Shown here piece after piece: positions 49,045 through 57,694 of a DNA stretch of 64,000 nucleotides. The notes beneath the pieces were generated by a model. That model was not told the origin of the DNA, did no database searches, and saw only the letters and a program-made list of their open reading frames with translations. How positions within the stretch are numbered: the stretch's first letter is position 1; each line of letters begins with the position of its first letter. The DNA is from a virus, in the IMG/VR virus record IMGVR_UViG_3300009320_000007, positions 1-64,000 of that record. One strand, given 5' to 3'. The position numbers and the translations under genes are program-made.

Positions 49045-49389
49045 CTAGTCCTCCTCTTCCGGCGGGGCAGCTTCCAATGGCTGCACCTCGTTGTCAGTCT
49101 CCTCCCAACCCGCCCAAGGCACCAATATACACATATCCCCGCTGGGAGAATCCACCACGGCGCTGTTGGCCATGTGCTGTTGAAGGGAGAAACGGGACAC
49201 CAGCATCTGGTAGTCGTCTGTGCAGCTGCGGACAGCCCCTTCCTTCAGCAACGTACAGTGCCGGCAGGAGAAACGCCACAGCCCCTTGCAGTACTCCAAC
49301 TGGTACTCCCGGTTCTCGTGGGTATCTACGACGTGGTAGCTCCCCTCTCCCGACACTCTCATCTTCTGCACAATCTCCAACAGGGTCAC
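49045..49389 (-). CDS. hypothetical protein
   Basis: 114 residues from a GTG behind GGAGG. CRHC plus upstream Cys and His may bind zinc. Acidic end. Unknown. Confidence 0.65.
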   Translation of the reverse strand: MTLLEIVQKMRVSGEGSYHVVDTHENREYQLEYCKGLWRFSCRHCTLLKEGAVRSCTDDYQMLVSRFSLQQHMANSAVVDSPSGDMCILVPWAGWEETDNEVQPLEAAPPEEED

Positions 49390-49390
49390 G

Positions 49391-50878
49391 CTATTCCTCC
49401 TCGATGAAGTAACTGTCCCTATGTTCCACTTCCCGCCAGTTCTGGGTAGCGTCCTCCGAACCCATATCCACCGGTACCAGGTTGTCTTTTTCGCTACTTT
49501 CCCCTACTCCCGTGCGGCCGTAGAGGAGGGTGTCGACCTCACCGACGATACGCATATGCTCCCCATTGAGGTGGCGGTAGGTCTTGCCCACCTCAAACTT
49601 GAAACCGCCGGCCTTGTGCTCGTCCTTGTGCTCGTCTTTGATGACAACCACGGTAGTTGGGCCCAACGCCAACGGGGAGCTCTCCCCCCTCTCATCAAGC
49701 GTCCAGGGGTGCTCCTGCACCTCGTCCGCCAACTTCTGGGGGATGCGGCCCTCTTCGGCCCTGAGCTTGCGCTCCTCCCCCTTGTGAACGACAAACGAGC
49801 CGGCTGCGTTGCGTAAGAGCACAAGCCCCGACTGCAACAGGTAAATGACCCGGTCTACCGTCCACTCCTCGAGCTCGTCCACACAGACGTGGTCATAGGA
49901 CTCCCCCCGTATCTGCCCAAGCTCCCAGCTCACGAGGTCCTTCCGCAACGCCTCCAGGCGAGCCTTGCGGGCAACGGGCGGGGCGGAACGCAACCACTCC
50001 TTGACAATGCCCATGATACCGGAACGGGTGTGCAAGGCGGCACACAACTGCGCCAGTAAGGGGGAACCCTTGCAGCCCGCCCCCCGGCCGAGCTTGTGGA
50101 GTTCGTCCCAGGGGCGCTTCTCTGCTCCCTGAGAGACGCCCTCCCTAGCGGCCACAAAGAAGCGCTCCAGTTCCTCGTACACCGACTTGGGCACAGTGTA
50201 CCTAATTTCTCCCGTGCACGGGTTCTCCGTCTTCCCTACCCCTGGCCAGGGAGGTATCCCCATAGCCTTGTACAGGCTCTCCCGGACTAGGTCGCCGGGG
50301 ATGGCTAAATTGACCCCCTCGGTTCGGCCACAATGAGAGGCGGGAGCCTCCTCCACCGTCATCACCACGTTCCCGTCCTTGTCCCTGTGATCCCCCAACG
50401 CCAGTCCCCTGTGCCCCACCACCCGGGCGTCCTTGAAGACGGCCCGATTGCCGTCCTCGGTGTCGATGTGGAGGTCCGCCCCATGCCAAGTCATCTCCCT
50501 CACCTTGCCGAAGAAAGTGCCCTCCGTTGGAATTGGAACCTCCGGAGCGGGTATTCTCAACCCTTCCTCCGACCCCTCCTCAATCCCCCCAGGGGCCAGA
50601 GGAACTAGGTAGGTTCGCAACGCCTTGCCATAGTGGGTGAACCCCTCCCTCGCCTTCTCGAGGTCTTCTACTACCTGCGCCTCGAAGTCGTTGAGTTCGT
50701 CCGAGTGCTTGTGCCACCACGACCCACCCTGGACGAACATCCCCCAGGTGGTGACGATGAGCCCAAGCCCATCCGCCGATAGGCCCAACGGGTAATGGAC
50801 GTCCTTACCGGGGTTATTCTGATCCAGCACTCTACGGGCGACCGCCGCCCGGACTTCTTGTTCTGCTGTCAACTGCAT
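49391..50878 (-). CDS. large hypothetical protein
   Basis: 495 residues; GGAGG before the ATG. Several blocks: helical start, a beta domain near 115-165 (KVREMTWHGADLHIDTEDGN), a helical middle, and a C-terminal stretch with the short repeat KDEHKDEHK followed by FEVGKTYRHLNGEHM. No enzymatic motif recognised. Being the largest gene of this block, it may be a scaffold or a multi-domain inhibitor; that is a guess. Confidence 0.65.
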   Translation of the reverse strand: MQLTAEQEVRAAVARRVLDQNNPGKDVHYPLGLSADGLGLIVTTWGMFVQGGSWWHKHSDELNDFEAQVVEDLEKAREGFTHYGKALRTYLVPLAPGGIEEGSEEGLRIPAPEVPIPTEGTFFGKVREMTWHGADLHIDTEDGNRAVFKDARVVGHRGLALGDHRDKDGNVVMTVEEAPASHCGRTEGVNLAIPGDLVRESLYKAMGIPPWPGVGKTENPCTGEIRYTVPKSVYEELERFFVAAREGVSQGAEKRPWDELHKLGRGAGCKGSPLLAQLCAALHTRSGIMGIVKEWLRSAPPVARKARLEALRKDLVSWELGQIRGESYDHVCVDELEEWTVDRVIYLLQSGLVLLRNAAGSFVVHKGEERKLRAEEGRIPQKLADEVQEHPWTLDERGESSPLALGPTTVVVIKDEHKDEHKAGGFKFEVGKTYRHLNGEHMRIVGEVDTLLYGRTGVGESSEKDNLVPVDMGSEDATQNWREVEHRDSYFIEEE

Positions 50879-50973
50879 CTTTTCCTCCTTTATGCTGCCT
50901 CAATTTCCCAAGTAGGCTCTGCTCCGCCGAGGGCCGGTGCCCGCCCCTTCGCTCCTCACCGGGACACCTAAAG

Positions 50974-51087
50974 TCACCCCCCCGCCAAGAAGACGTGCCC
51001 CTTGTGGTGCAACAAATACCTCAAACATGCACAAAACCGGCACATCGGGCAGCTGCCCTCGCAGCCGCAAAGCTCGTCGTTGCTCAT
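50974..51087 (-). CDS. tiny Cys-rich protein
   Basis: 37 residues with seven Cys packed as LCGCEGSCPMCRFCACL and three His after it. The ATG overlaps the upstream stop (ATGA). Likely binds one or two zinc ions. Confidence 0.55.
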   Translation of the reverse strand: MSNDELCGCEGSCPMCRFCACLRYLLHHKGHVFLAGG

Positions 51088-51635
51088 GTTATCTCCACGT
51101 AGTCGTCCGTCACAGTCACACAAACGTCGATAGTTGCCAAGTCGTCGGGGTCGAACCGCTCATTGCGCACGTCTATTGTAAAAATAGCAAGGCCGTTTCC
51201 CCCTCCCTGCTCCGCGATTCTCGCATCCACGTACGCCTTGAACTCCCCCCAGGTCAGGGAGCGGTAGTTAGAGTAGTCCTTCTCCGACGGCCGAATGGGG
51301 TAGTTCCCGGCCACGCTGACCCCCCTCAGGTAGCCGATGCACCCGTCGTTTTTGCACTGCCACGAGGAAGCGTCGAACGGGAACATGAGATGGTTGCAGT
51401 ACTTGCAAGGGGGGATGGGGGGATCTGTCTTCCGCTGCCTCCCCGAGGCCCTCCTCACACAGTCGGGACAGACATCAGTCGTAGCGTTGAAAAGCCATCC
51501 CGCAAGCAGCGCCTGATTGCGCAAAGTCCCGGGGAGGCCGCAGGGCTCCTCGGCGCAGTAAACGGAGTTGCATCCTATGATGTCGCACAGCACCATCTCG
51601 AACCGCTCTCCTCCCCGTTCTCTTTGAACAGCCAT
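51084..51635 (-). CDS. Cys-rich zinc-binding hypothetical protein
   Basis: 183 residues, ATG behind GGGAGGGGG. Ten or so Cys in CxxC-like groups (CDIIGC, CAEEPC, CPDC, CKYC, CKNDGC) over the first 100 residues, then a soluble C-terminal domain. Probably two treble-clef or ribbon zinc sites. Confidence 0.65.
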   Translation of the reverse strand: MAVQRERGGERFEMVLCDIIGCNSVYCAEEPCGLPGTLRNQALLAGWLFNATTDVCPDCVRRASGRQRKTDPPIPPCKYCNHLMFPFDASSWQCKNDGCIGYLRGVSVAGNYPIRPSEKDYSNYRSLTWGEFKAYVDARIAEQGGGNGLAIFTIDVRNERFDPDDLATIDVCVTVTDDYVEIT

Positions 51636-51638
51636 TGG

Positions 51639-51968
51639 TTACCCCCTCCCTATCCCAATGAACGGGTCCAGGACGTACTTCCCCCCCGGGCAGTGCTCAT
51701 TGAGCAACCGAGCAAGAACGTCAATGATGGGGGGTGGGAACGCCGCCGGGTGGGACGCCATCAGCTCGCCTCCGCCGCCGGGGGCAGGGTAACCGTCACC
51801 ACCACCCCATGCTCCGCTTCGTACGCCGTGCTGCGTCCCCTCGTCCTCGTCCGGGCGCTCAGTGTGCAGGTAGAAATTCACCCTGCCCGGAAGATTGGGG
51901 TGCCAATCAGAGGTTATCTTCACTCCCCCCAAGCGGCAAGCAAGAGAGAGGAACTCCTCCTTGGTCAT
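51639..51968 (-). pseudogene. truncated DNA methyltransferase-like ORF
   Basis: 109 residues from the ATG at 51968 (GAGGGGGA). The C-terminus reads HPAAFPPPIIDVLARLLNEH then YVLDPFIGIGRG and stops: this is the approach to and the SAM-binding motif I of SPPY-type DNA methyltransferases, without the rest. Shifting frames downstream does not restore a methyltransferase. Either a degraded gene kept in the transcription unit or a SAM-/DNA-binding fragment with its own role. Confidence 0.55.
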
Positions 51969-52327
51969 TCTCCCCCTCTTAGACCGAGTTCGGTCGGTCC
52001 TTCCTTTTTCTGTGGCCACGTTTGGGCATCACTTCTCCGTATATTCTCAATCCGGGAGCCCACCGGCAGCTCCGCATCCTTTCCTGCACACTCCTCCATC
52101 TCCCCGTCCTTGTCGAAGACTATGTCGAGCCGGAAATACAGTGCTGGTACCACCAACTCGGCGAAGTGCTGAAGGGCCTGACCGCACCGGGGGCAGTTGC
52201 ATAGCAAAGTAAGAGCCACCTCCTCATGCGCACAGGCGGGGCACATACCCCGCATGGTCCCACCCACATGGTTAATAGTGAAACGGATAGTATGCTCTCC
52301 CCCAACCTCCCCTTCTAGCCAAATCAT
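51965..52327 (-). CDS. zinc-ribbon hypothetical protein
   Basis: 120 residues with CPAC near 29 and CNCPRCG near 43, a zinc ribbon, then a beta domain. ATGA coupling at both ends. Confidence 0.65.
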   Translation of the reverse strand: MIWLEGEVGGEHTIRFTINHVGGTMRGMCPACAHEEVALTLLCNCPRCGQALQHFAELVVPALYFRLDIVFDKDGEMEECAGKDAELPVGSRIENIRRSDAQTWPQKKEGPTELGLRGGE

Positions 52328-52839
52328 GGACCCTCCGGTATCGCAATGTCATCCGGTATTGCCTCAGTTGCATTTGTTGCCTCTGTGGGCTCAAGGGCCT
52401 CTGTGGCCACCATTGCCTCTGCGGCGCCCCCTTCCTCAGCCTCATACAAGGCCGCCATCTCCCGAGCAGGGCCTTCGAATTCCAACCGCACCTCCTCCCC
52501 GCCCAGCTCCTCCCACTCCGCAATTACCGCTTGCAACGGGGCCACCAAGTCTGGGTCCAGGACCGTAATGTGTCCGAACGGGTTAATGACCGCCGACATC
52601 TCCTTCCGAGGAATGCGCATCATCTGGCTACTCCCCAGAGACATCTGGTAAAGGCGGTTTTTCACCCTCGCCCCGAACGTCCACTTCCTCCGGGCGTAGA
52701 GGACTGGGCAGTCCATATCGCCGGCGTTGCAGTAATACCCGTGCAGCATCACCCAACCAGGGTAGCTCGGGAGGAAGTTGTCCTTGAGGAACTGCACCAA
52801 GTGGTCCGAACAGTCTAGGGTTGCCTGCTGTGCTTTCAT
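52324..52839 (-). CDS. hypothetical protein
   Basis: 171 residues. Soluble N-terminal domain (SYPGWVMLHGYYCNAGDMDC) and an acidic Ala/Thr/Glu-rich tail with imperfect EATE repeats. Unknown. Confidence 0.65.
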   Translation of the reverse strand: MKAQQATLDCSDHLVQFLKDNFLPSYPGWVMLHGYYCNAGDMDCPVLYARRKWTFGARVKNRLYQMSLGSSQMMRIPRKEMSAVINPFGHITVLDPDLVAPLQAVIAEWEELGGEEVRLEFEGPAREMAALYEAEEGGAAEAMVATEALEPTEATNATEAIPDDIAIPEGP

Positions 52840-53075
52840 CCCTTCGTCTCCTCGGTGCTGTCCCGCGAGAAGGGGGAGGGGGTCCCCATTGTGTCGCCGT
52901 TATCCATCTCCCTACGCAACGGGCAGTCGTTTGGGGGGGAATAATGGTACACCCATCTCTTGGTCAGCAGTATCTTCCTTCTTGGGACTTGCGGATGGCG
53001 GCATTCGCACACCTTCGAGGGAGGACCAGCCCGATCAATGTGGGCACACTCGCTACAGTGACGGGGGATTCTCAT
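52836..53075 (-). CDS. small Cys/His protein
   Basis: 79 residues from the ATG at 53075 (ATGA with the upstream gene). CSEC..H and CECRHP, plus a basic PRRKILLTKRW stretch. Possibly a zinc-stabilised nucleic-acid-binding domain. Confidence 0.6.
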   Translation of the reverse strand: MRIPRHCSECAHIDRAGPPSKVCECRHPQVPRRKILLTKRWVYHYSPPNDCPLRREMDNGDTMGTPSPFSRDSTEETKG

Positions 53076-53536
53076 GACCACTCCTCGGTGAGGTGGTACA
53101 CCGTCGTCACCTCGGTTCGCTTCTCCTGCCGCACTACCCCTTTCCGGACCAAGGCGTTGACAGTGCGCCAGCCCACCCGGATGCCACTGATACGCTCCTC
53201 TTTGGCTGCGTACAGGTAGGCCCCAAAGAAGTCCGTTATGAATTCCCCACCATTGCGGAGGATTTCCACCACCTTCCGCTGAACCCGGGTGAGCTTGGCG
53301 TAGCTGATATCTATTCCGGCAGCTTCCAACTCTTTCAGACACCTCTCGCATCCCGGGAAGGTCCTGTTCGGAACCTCCCTGGCTCGGGACTTGGTGTAGT
53401 CGGTGACGATAATCACCTTCCTGCACGCAGTCGTATAGTCCTTCCGTATAGTGAACAAGTCCTGCTCCGTAACCACGAATGACACGACGTGGCACCACCT
53501 TCGGCCCGGGGCCTTTTGCACCTGAACCCCCCTCAT
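53072..53536 (-). CDS. winged-helix-like hypothetical protein
   Basis: 154 residues. CERCLKEL in the middle; the C-terminal 90 residues (LTRVQRKVVEILRNGGEFIT ... GWRTVNALVRKGVVRQEK) have the helix-turn-helix plus wing pattern of wHTH DNA-binding domains. Candidate regulator. Confidence 0.65.
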   Translation of the reverse strand: MRGVQVQKAPGRRWCHVVSFVVTEQDLFTIRKDYTTACRKVIIVTDYTKSRAREVPNRTFPGCERCLKELEAAGIDISYAKLTRVQRKVVEILRNGGEFITDFFGAYLYAAKEERISGIRVGWRTVNALVRKGVVRQEKRTEVTTVYHLTEEWS

Positions 53537-53766
53537 CGTTTCTCTCCTAAGGCTTCAAACACCTCCTTCCGAGCTTGGCGTGCGCACTTAGCCACCCCCA
53601 CTGGACTGAGGGAATATGTCATAGTAATGAGGGTAATCGTGCTCTCCGCTATCTCTGCCTCCGTCCGCCAGTAGCACACGTCACAGAGGGCCTCATGCTT
53701 CCCCTTCTCCCGCCCGTGGGCGTGTAGATTGATTGCCGCACTGTGGCACCTGGTGCAATTATTCAT
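53533..53766 (-). CDS. small zinc-ribbon protein
   Basis: 77 residues: CTRCHSAAINLHAHG and LCDVCYW provide two CxxC pairs; helical, basic C-terminus. Coupled by ATGA. Confidence 0.65.
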   Translation of the reverse strand: MNNCTRCHSAAINLHAHGREKGKHEALCDVCYWRTEAEIAESTITLITMTYSLSPVGVAKCARQARKEVFEALGEKR

Positions 53767-54667
53767 TTTCCCTCCCCAGTCGTATCTTCAGCCCGAACCC
53801 CAAACAGCAAAGGTAGAGGTTCTTCTTCTCCGCGTCGTAGTAGGCCCCCACCCACAGGTCGTACCAGCGGTAAAAAGGGGTGACTCGAGGGGCCTTCTCC
53901 GGCGCTTCTGCGCCCAGGTAGTAGGGCTTGCCCACCCGGGGGATGTACTGCTTGGTGTAGGTCACCCCATTGTAGCCGAAGTCACAGGTCGACCCATCCG
54001 GCCGGGGGATCTGCACCCGAAACCGGCCATGGCGCCTCAGGGCATCGCTAAGCTTATCGCACACCCAGTCCACGTCGGCGTTGGCCTCAATGCTCACGTA
54101 CCCTTCCCACCTAGACTGGACGCCGGAGCGGCGCTCATCGGACGGGCCACAGGTGAGATCCACTACGCAGTTCCTCAAGTCGTACTGCACCCGCTCGAAC
54201 AGGCCGTCCTCCACCTCGTAGACGTCAAGGAGGTAAAAGAAAATCTTCCGGCGAATAGGTCCCCCCTCCCCCGCCTTGATCTCGTGCTGGTTACGTACAC
54301 CCCCTGCACAGGGCTCAGGGATCAACAAGTCCGTCTTCTCCGTCTTCTCCCACACCTTCATCTCCCCCACCTTGGATACGGGAGACGCAGCAAACTTGAC
54401 GACAACTTGGGGGCGGTCTGTCGCCACTACCCCCTCGACACCTACCCCCAACATGCGAGTCCAGATGTCCAACCACTCCAGCCATTGCGGGATCTGGTCA
54501 TCGCCCTCCAACTCAAGTTGCCCAAACCAGCTATTGCTGGAGTTGACACAAGCCTCCCGTATTGGCCAAGGAGAACCCTCCACATACTTCAGAACTTCGA
54601 GTTCCCGCCCAACCGGGACAAACCCAAGGAGAGTAAAGGTGAACGGGCGCGAGTGGCAGCAGCTCAC
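53759..54667 (-). CDS. hypothetical protein
   Basis: 302 residues from a GTG at 54667 that overlaps the upstream stop (GTGA) and follows GAGGGGG. Mixed alpha/beta, many aromatic residues, no motif recognised; the C-terminus is hydrophobic (NLYLCCLGFGLKIRLG). Confidence 0.65.
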   Translation of the reverse strand: MSCCHSRPFTFTLLGFVPVGRELEVLKYVEGSPWPIREACVNSSNSWFGQLELEGDDQIPQWLEWLDIWTRMLGVGVEGVVATDRPQVVVKFAASPVSKVGEMKVWEKTEKTDLLIPEPCAGGVRNQHEIKAGEGGPIRRKIFFYLLDVYEVEDGLFERVQYDLRNCVVDLTCGPSDERRSGVQSRWEGYVSIEANADVDWVCDKLSDALRRHGRFRVQIPRPDGSTCDFGYNGVTYTKQYIPRVGKPYYLGAEAPEKAPRVTPFYRWYDLWVGAYYDAEKKNLYLCCLGFGLKIRLGRENE

Positions 54668-54918
54668 GATTTCCCCCTCGGCCACACTTTGAGCCTCCCC
54701 CGGTGCAACAACGGCGCCTTCAGGTCGTCCCCGCCCCACACTGTTACCTCCCCATGCCCAAGGTACAGGAGGAACGCCAAGAGCGCCCCCATTTTCGCAC
54801 ACCACCGCCACCTGAAGGGGCCAACGGCGTAAGCGGTCCGCCACCTGATGGGGGAAGGCTCTACAACTACCAGGTAGTACCTGGCCTTCTGCCCCTGTTT
54901 GTTCGTCTGCCAACTCAT
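54664..54918 (-). CDS. small basic hypothetical protein
   Basis: 84 residues, basic, with one hydrophobic stretch (MGALLAFLLYLGHGEVTVW) that could be a membrane segment. ATGA coupling at both ends. Confidence 0.6.
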   Translation of the reverse strand: MSWQTNKQGQKARYYLVVVEPSPIRWRTAYAVGPFRWRWCAKMGALLAFLLYLGHGEVTVWGGDDLKAPLLHRGRLKVWPRGKS

Positions 54919-55634
54919 CGTCTGTACCTCCTCCCTTTCTGCCGGTCCATTATCTTCTCATGGCAAGGCGGGCAGCGGTTGCTCTCCCACCCCTCCGGCG
55001 GCTTGAACAGCTCTCCGCAACTCTTGCACCGGGGGAGGGGCTCCACAATGACGTTCAAGTACTCCTGCCTGAACATGTCGGGACCGCAACGCATGGACTC
55101 AAATAGTTCCTGCGTTGTAACGCCCTCCATGGGCTCTGGTGACGGCCCCTCAAACGTGGGCCATATCGTTTGGTCTTGCTTCAACCAGTCCCGCCCCCAA
55201 GCCTGCTCAACAGTGCACACCAGGATCAATTCTCCTTTACGTACGTACGCCTGGGAGACCTCCCCCACTACCTGGTCGCCCCGGCGGATCTCGCTGCCCC
55301 GCAGCCGCGCCGCCAGTTCCTGGTAGTCCACCTCGAACCGGTCACTGGGAAAAGTGGCGGTGAAGTGCCCCCACTGGGAGGCCTGGGTGAGGTGCTCCCT
55401 CACTTTCTCCTCCGCTTTCAACAACGCCCCCTCCTTGCGGAGCTCCTCGTAGTCGTGCCTTGTCATCATCGCCCGGGTTGCGCCGGTGTCCCTGTCAACC
55501 AGGTGGACCACCCCGCTCTCATCCTCGTGGGCCTCCAGGTCCCCCGTCAACTGGAGCTGCTCACCCTCCCGAGACGAGAAGGCGCTACGCAGAACTTCCA
55601 TATCGAGGGGGTCGTCTTTGCTGGGCTTCTTCAT
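54915..55634 (-). CDS. hypothetical protein with C-terminal zinc ribbon
   Basis: 239 residues from the ATG at 55634 (GGGGAGAG). Acidic N-terminal domain, then a beta domain; C-terminal CKSCGELF...CPPCHEK is a zinc ribbon followed by a basic tail. Unknown. Confidence 0.65.
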   Translation of the reverse strand: MKKPSKDDPLDMEVLRSAFSSREGEQLQLTGDLEAHEDESGVVHLVDRDTGATRAMMTRHDYEELRKEGALLKAEEKVREHLTQASQWGHFTATFPSDRFEVDYQELAARLRGSEIRRGDQVVGEVSQAYVRKGELILVCTVEQAWGRDWLKQDQTIWPTFEGPSPEPMEGVTTQELFESMRCGPDMFRQEYLNVIVEPLPRCKSCGELFKPPEGWESNRCPPCHEKIMDRQKGRRYRR

Positions 55635-56167
55635 GCCTCTCTCCCCCACTTCTCCAGGTAGGTGCGCCCCAACAGCTTGAAGCGGCGGTACATCTTCGCC
55701 TGCTCCTCGTCCCCCTCCGCCGTAGCATCGACCAGCTCCCGCAAGAATACCAGCCCCTCACGGAGCTTGTCCATCACGTTGCGGGCCCGTTTCTCAGTAC
55801 CAGCACACTCCTGCTCCAAGGACGCCTCCGGCCGGGGGATGGCGCCGAGAATGGCCTGCACTCGGTAGAAGGCACTCCCCACCTCTACGTCTGCGCCCCA
55901 CTTGCCCGGCTTGCAAGGGAGGGAGAAGACCTGGCCGGTGGCCCTGCTTATCTCCAACAGCTCCCGGGAGATGTCGTCGACGTTGAGCTTGAGGTTGGCC
56001 AACCGCACCCGGGACTTATCTCGGCACTCCATCTCCACCTGCTGGAACACTAGACAACGCCCCCTTGGCTCAATGGAGGCGAACTCGGCCACCCCCGCCT
56101 CCGTCACGTAAAGCTCCAATGGAGGGACAACCAGTCTCTCCGGCTTCGTCGGGAACGTATCCTTCAA
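55631..56167 (-). CDS. hypothetical protein
   Basis: 178 residues from a TTG at 56167 (GGAGG 7 bases upstream); a GTG at 56200 is an alternative. Helical C-terminal half (KLREGLVFLRELVDATAEGD). Unknown. Confidence 0.65.
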   Translation of the reverse strand: MKDTFPTKPERLVVPPLELYVTEAGVAEFASIEPRGRCLVFQQVEMECRDKSRVRLANLKLNVDDISRELLEISRATGQVFSLPCKPGKWGADVEVGSAFYRVQAILGAIPRPEASLEQECAGTEKRARNVMDKLREGLVFLRELVDATAEGDEEQAKMYRRFKLLGRTYLEKWGREA

Positions 56168-56195
56168 CCTTCCGCCTCCACGTAGCAGTGCCGGG

Positions 56196-56225
56196 GGCAC
56201 TCCCCTGCCCAGATGGGGGAGTGCC
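56196..56225. terminator. hairpin between minus-strand genes
   Basis: GGCACTCCCC/GGGGAGTGCC, 10 bp perfect stem just after the 56234-56440 gene; may attenuate transcription into the long operon or shield the mRNA end. No U-tract. Confidence 0.5.
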
Positions 56226-56233
56226 TTCGTAGT

Positions 56234-56440
56234 TCACTTCGCCCCCATATGCTGCCTCCAAAACTCCGGGTGGAAGTCGCAGACATCATCGGCACTTACC
56301 AGGTCGTACCAAATAGGCATCGACTTCCTACCGGGCAATCTGAGCAGACACCGCAACTTCTGCGGGTCCCCCGTACCTCGGTCAACCGAGGATGGGCAGC
56401 TAGCGCACGTGGGTGGGGTTTTTTTCTTTTCTTTCGACAT
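56234..56440 (-). CDS. small zinc-ribbon-like protein
   Basis: 68 residues from the ATG at 56440 (GGAGG). Basic start (MSKEKKKTPP), then CASCPS, C and C...H positions that could bind zinc. First gene of the long minus block, read from the TTGACA promoter upstream. Confidence 0.65.
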   Translation of the reverse strand: MSKEKKKTPPTCASCPSSVDRGTGDPQKLRCLLRLPGRKSMPIWYDLVSADDVCDFHPEFWRQHMGAK

Positions 56441-56516
56441 AGGTGCCTCCTTGTCTTTATCCTTCTCCAAGCAGGAAAGGGCCTCAACAGCCCATTCCGG
56501 CCGCCCTGCACTCCGA

Positions 56517-56598
56517 ATACTAACCCTACAGGTTTTGCCTGTCAAGCACTTTGTTTAACGTTTTTTCTTGCACGATTGGGGACGTTCTCTGTTATAAG
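56517..56598. promoter_or_regulatory. back-to-back promoters
   Basis: Minus: TTGACA (56540-56545), 17 bp, TAGTAT (56517-56522), with GTTAAACAAA in the UP position. Plus: extended -10 TGTTATAAGAA (TATAAG 56593-56598), leader GGACCAACA then GGAGG. Closely parallels 40231-40308. Confidence 0.75.
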
Positions 56599-56628
56599 AA
56601 TAGTGGACCAACAACATGGAGGCTTGTC

Positions 56629-56913
56629 ATGCTTGTAACCTACGTGTCACACAAGACCCAGGTAGGGTGGGGAGACTACGAGCTGGACGAGCTCGACGCC
56701 GTCCGCATCGAAGTAGCCAACCAGGGCGACCCCCTCCTCGGGGCCGTTCTCCTACTTGACAAGGCCGAAGCAATCCAGCTACTGGGGGACCTGGTAGTGA
56801 CGCTGCTGAGGGACGAAGCAGGGACGCTCCCCCCGGCGCAGAACCTGCGGGAACTCGCCCACCACAGCCAGCTGTTCCGGGACCTCCTCGCAATGCTGCG
56901 GGGGCACCGATGA
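56629..56913 (+). CDS. hypothetical protein
   Basis: 94 residues, ATG at 56629 behind GGAGG. Beta N-terminus then a helical region (LLLDKAEAIQLLGDLVVTLL) similar to that of the next gene, suggesting a related small domain. Confidence 0.7.
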   Translation: MLVTYVSHKTQVGWGDYELDELDAVRIEVANQGDPLLGAVLLLDKAEAIQLLGDLVVTLLRDEAGTLPPAQNLRELAHHSQLFRDLLAMLRGHR

Positions 56914-57122
56914 AGCTCATACAGAGCCACCGCCCACTGGACACGCACGCCACGATCTACGCCGCCCCCACTGAAGTAGACGAAGGAAGACTGCCTCCCG
57001 AGATCTGCCTTGTGGTGAGCAACCCCCACTCGCAACTCACGAAGGTCATGATCTATCTGACTCTACCGGAGGCTACCCAACTGCACAGGGAAATAACCGA
57101 CGCTCTGGAGGCGGCGCAATGA
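56910..57122 (+). CDS. hypothetical protein
   Basis: 70 residues, ATGA-coupled. Pattern IYLTLPEATQLHREITDALE resembles the preceding protein (LLLDKAEAIQLLGDLV), so they may be diverged duplicates. Confidence 0.65.
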   Translation: MKLIQSHRPLDTHATIYAAPTEVDEGRLPPEICLVVSNPHSQLTKVMIYLTLPEATQLHREITDALEAAQ

Positions 57123-57505
57123 AGACCAACGACGTCAGCTGCACCAAGCGGAGCATCCGCAAGCACTGGGACACCGGCGCCGGCCACCTGCTGTTCCGGG
57201 TGGACCGGGAGGACCAACACGTCTCCCTGCGGGTGGACTACCACAGCGTCACGGACCCCTACCAGGACTCCCGGCCTCGGGACTACCCCACCATGCCCCT
57301 GCTGGCCATGGACGCCCACTTCGCCCTCTGCCTGAACGGCACCCCGATAGGGTTCATCGGGCAATCGTGCTCCGTGCAGCAGTGGCGGGACGGGAAGAAG
57401 CCAACCTACTACCCACTCTGCAACGAGCACGTCGCCGTGTTGCTCCACCGTCCGCCGGAGCACATACTGAACTTCCTGGCGGGCAAACTGAGAAAGGAGG
57501 AATAG
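57119..57505 (+). CDS. hypothetical protein
   Basis: 128 residues, ATGA-coupled, rich in His and Cys without CxxC. Unknown. Confidence 0.7.
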   Translation: MKTNDVSCTKRSIRKHWDTGAGHLLFRVDREDQHVSLRVDYHSVTDPYQDSRPRDYPTMPLLAMDAHFALCLNGTPIGFIGQSCSVQQWRDGKKPTYYPLCNEHVAVLLHRPPEHILNFLAGKLRKEE

Positions 57506-57508
57506 CCA

Positions 57509-57694
57509 ATGGCTACGATCTACAACTACTTCGTTCAGCGGCGCTTCGGCAGGTACTGGGGCTATCCGGCTCTGGTCAAGCCTTCGGAGTTCATGCACCA
57601 ACTGACGGAGAAGGAACAGGGGCAACTCCGATCCGGCGAAGCCGTAGAGAAGGAAAACAACCGCTTCACCGCCGAGCCAGGGGGAATGTTGTGA
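57509..57694 (+). CDS. small hypothetical protein
   Basis: 61 residues, GGAGG before the ATG; aromatic start (MATIYNYFVQRRFGRYWGY), charged helical end. Its TGA shares a base with the next ATG. Confidence 0.65.
   Translation: MATIYNYFVQRRFGRYWGYPALVKPSEFMHQLTEKEQGQLRSGEAVEKENNRFTAEPGGML

Noticed and set aside
50937-52172. Long plus-strand open frame
   Set aside because: Crosses several minus-strand genes linked by ATGA overlaps; composition is that of a shadow frame.
53729-54832. Long plus-strand open frame
   Set aside because: Antisense to the 53759-54667 gene and its coupled neighbours; Pro/His/Leu-rich shadow.
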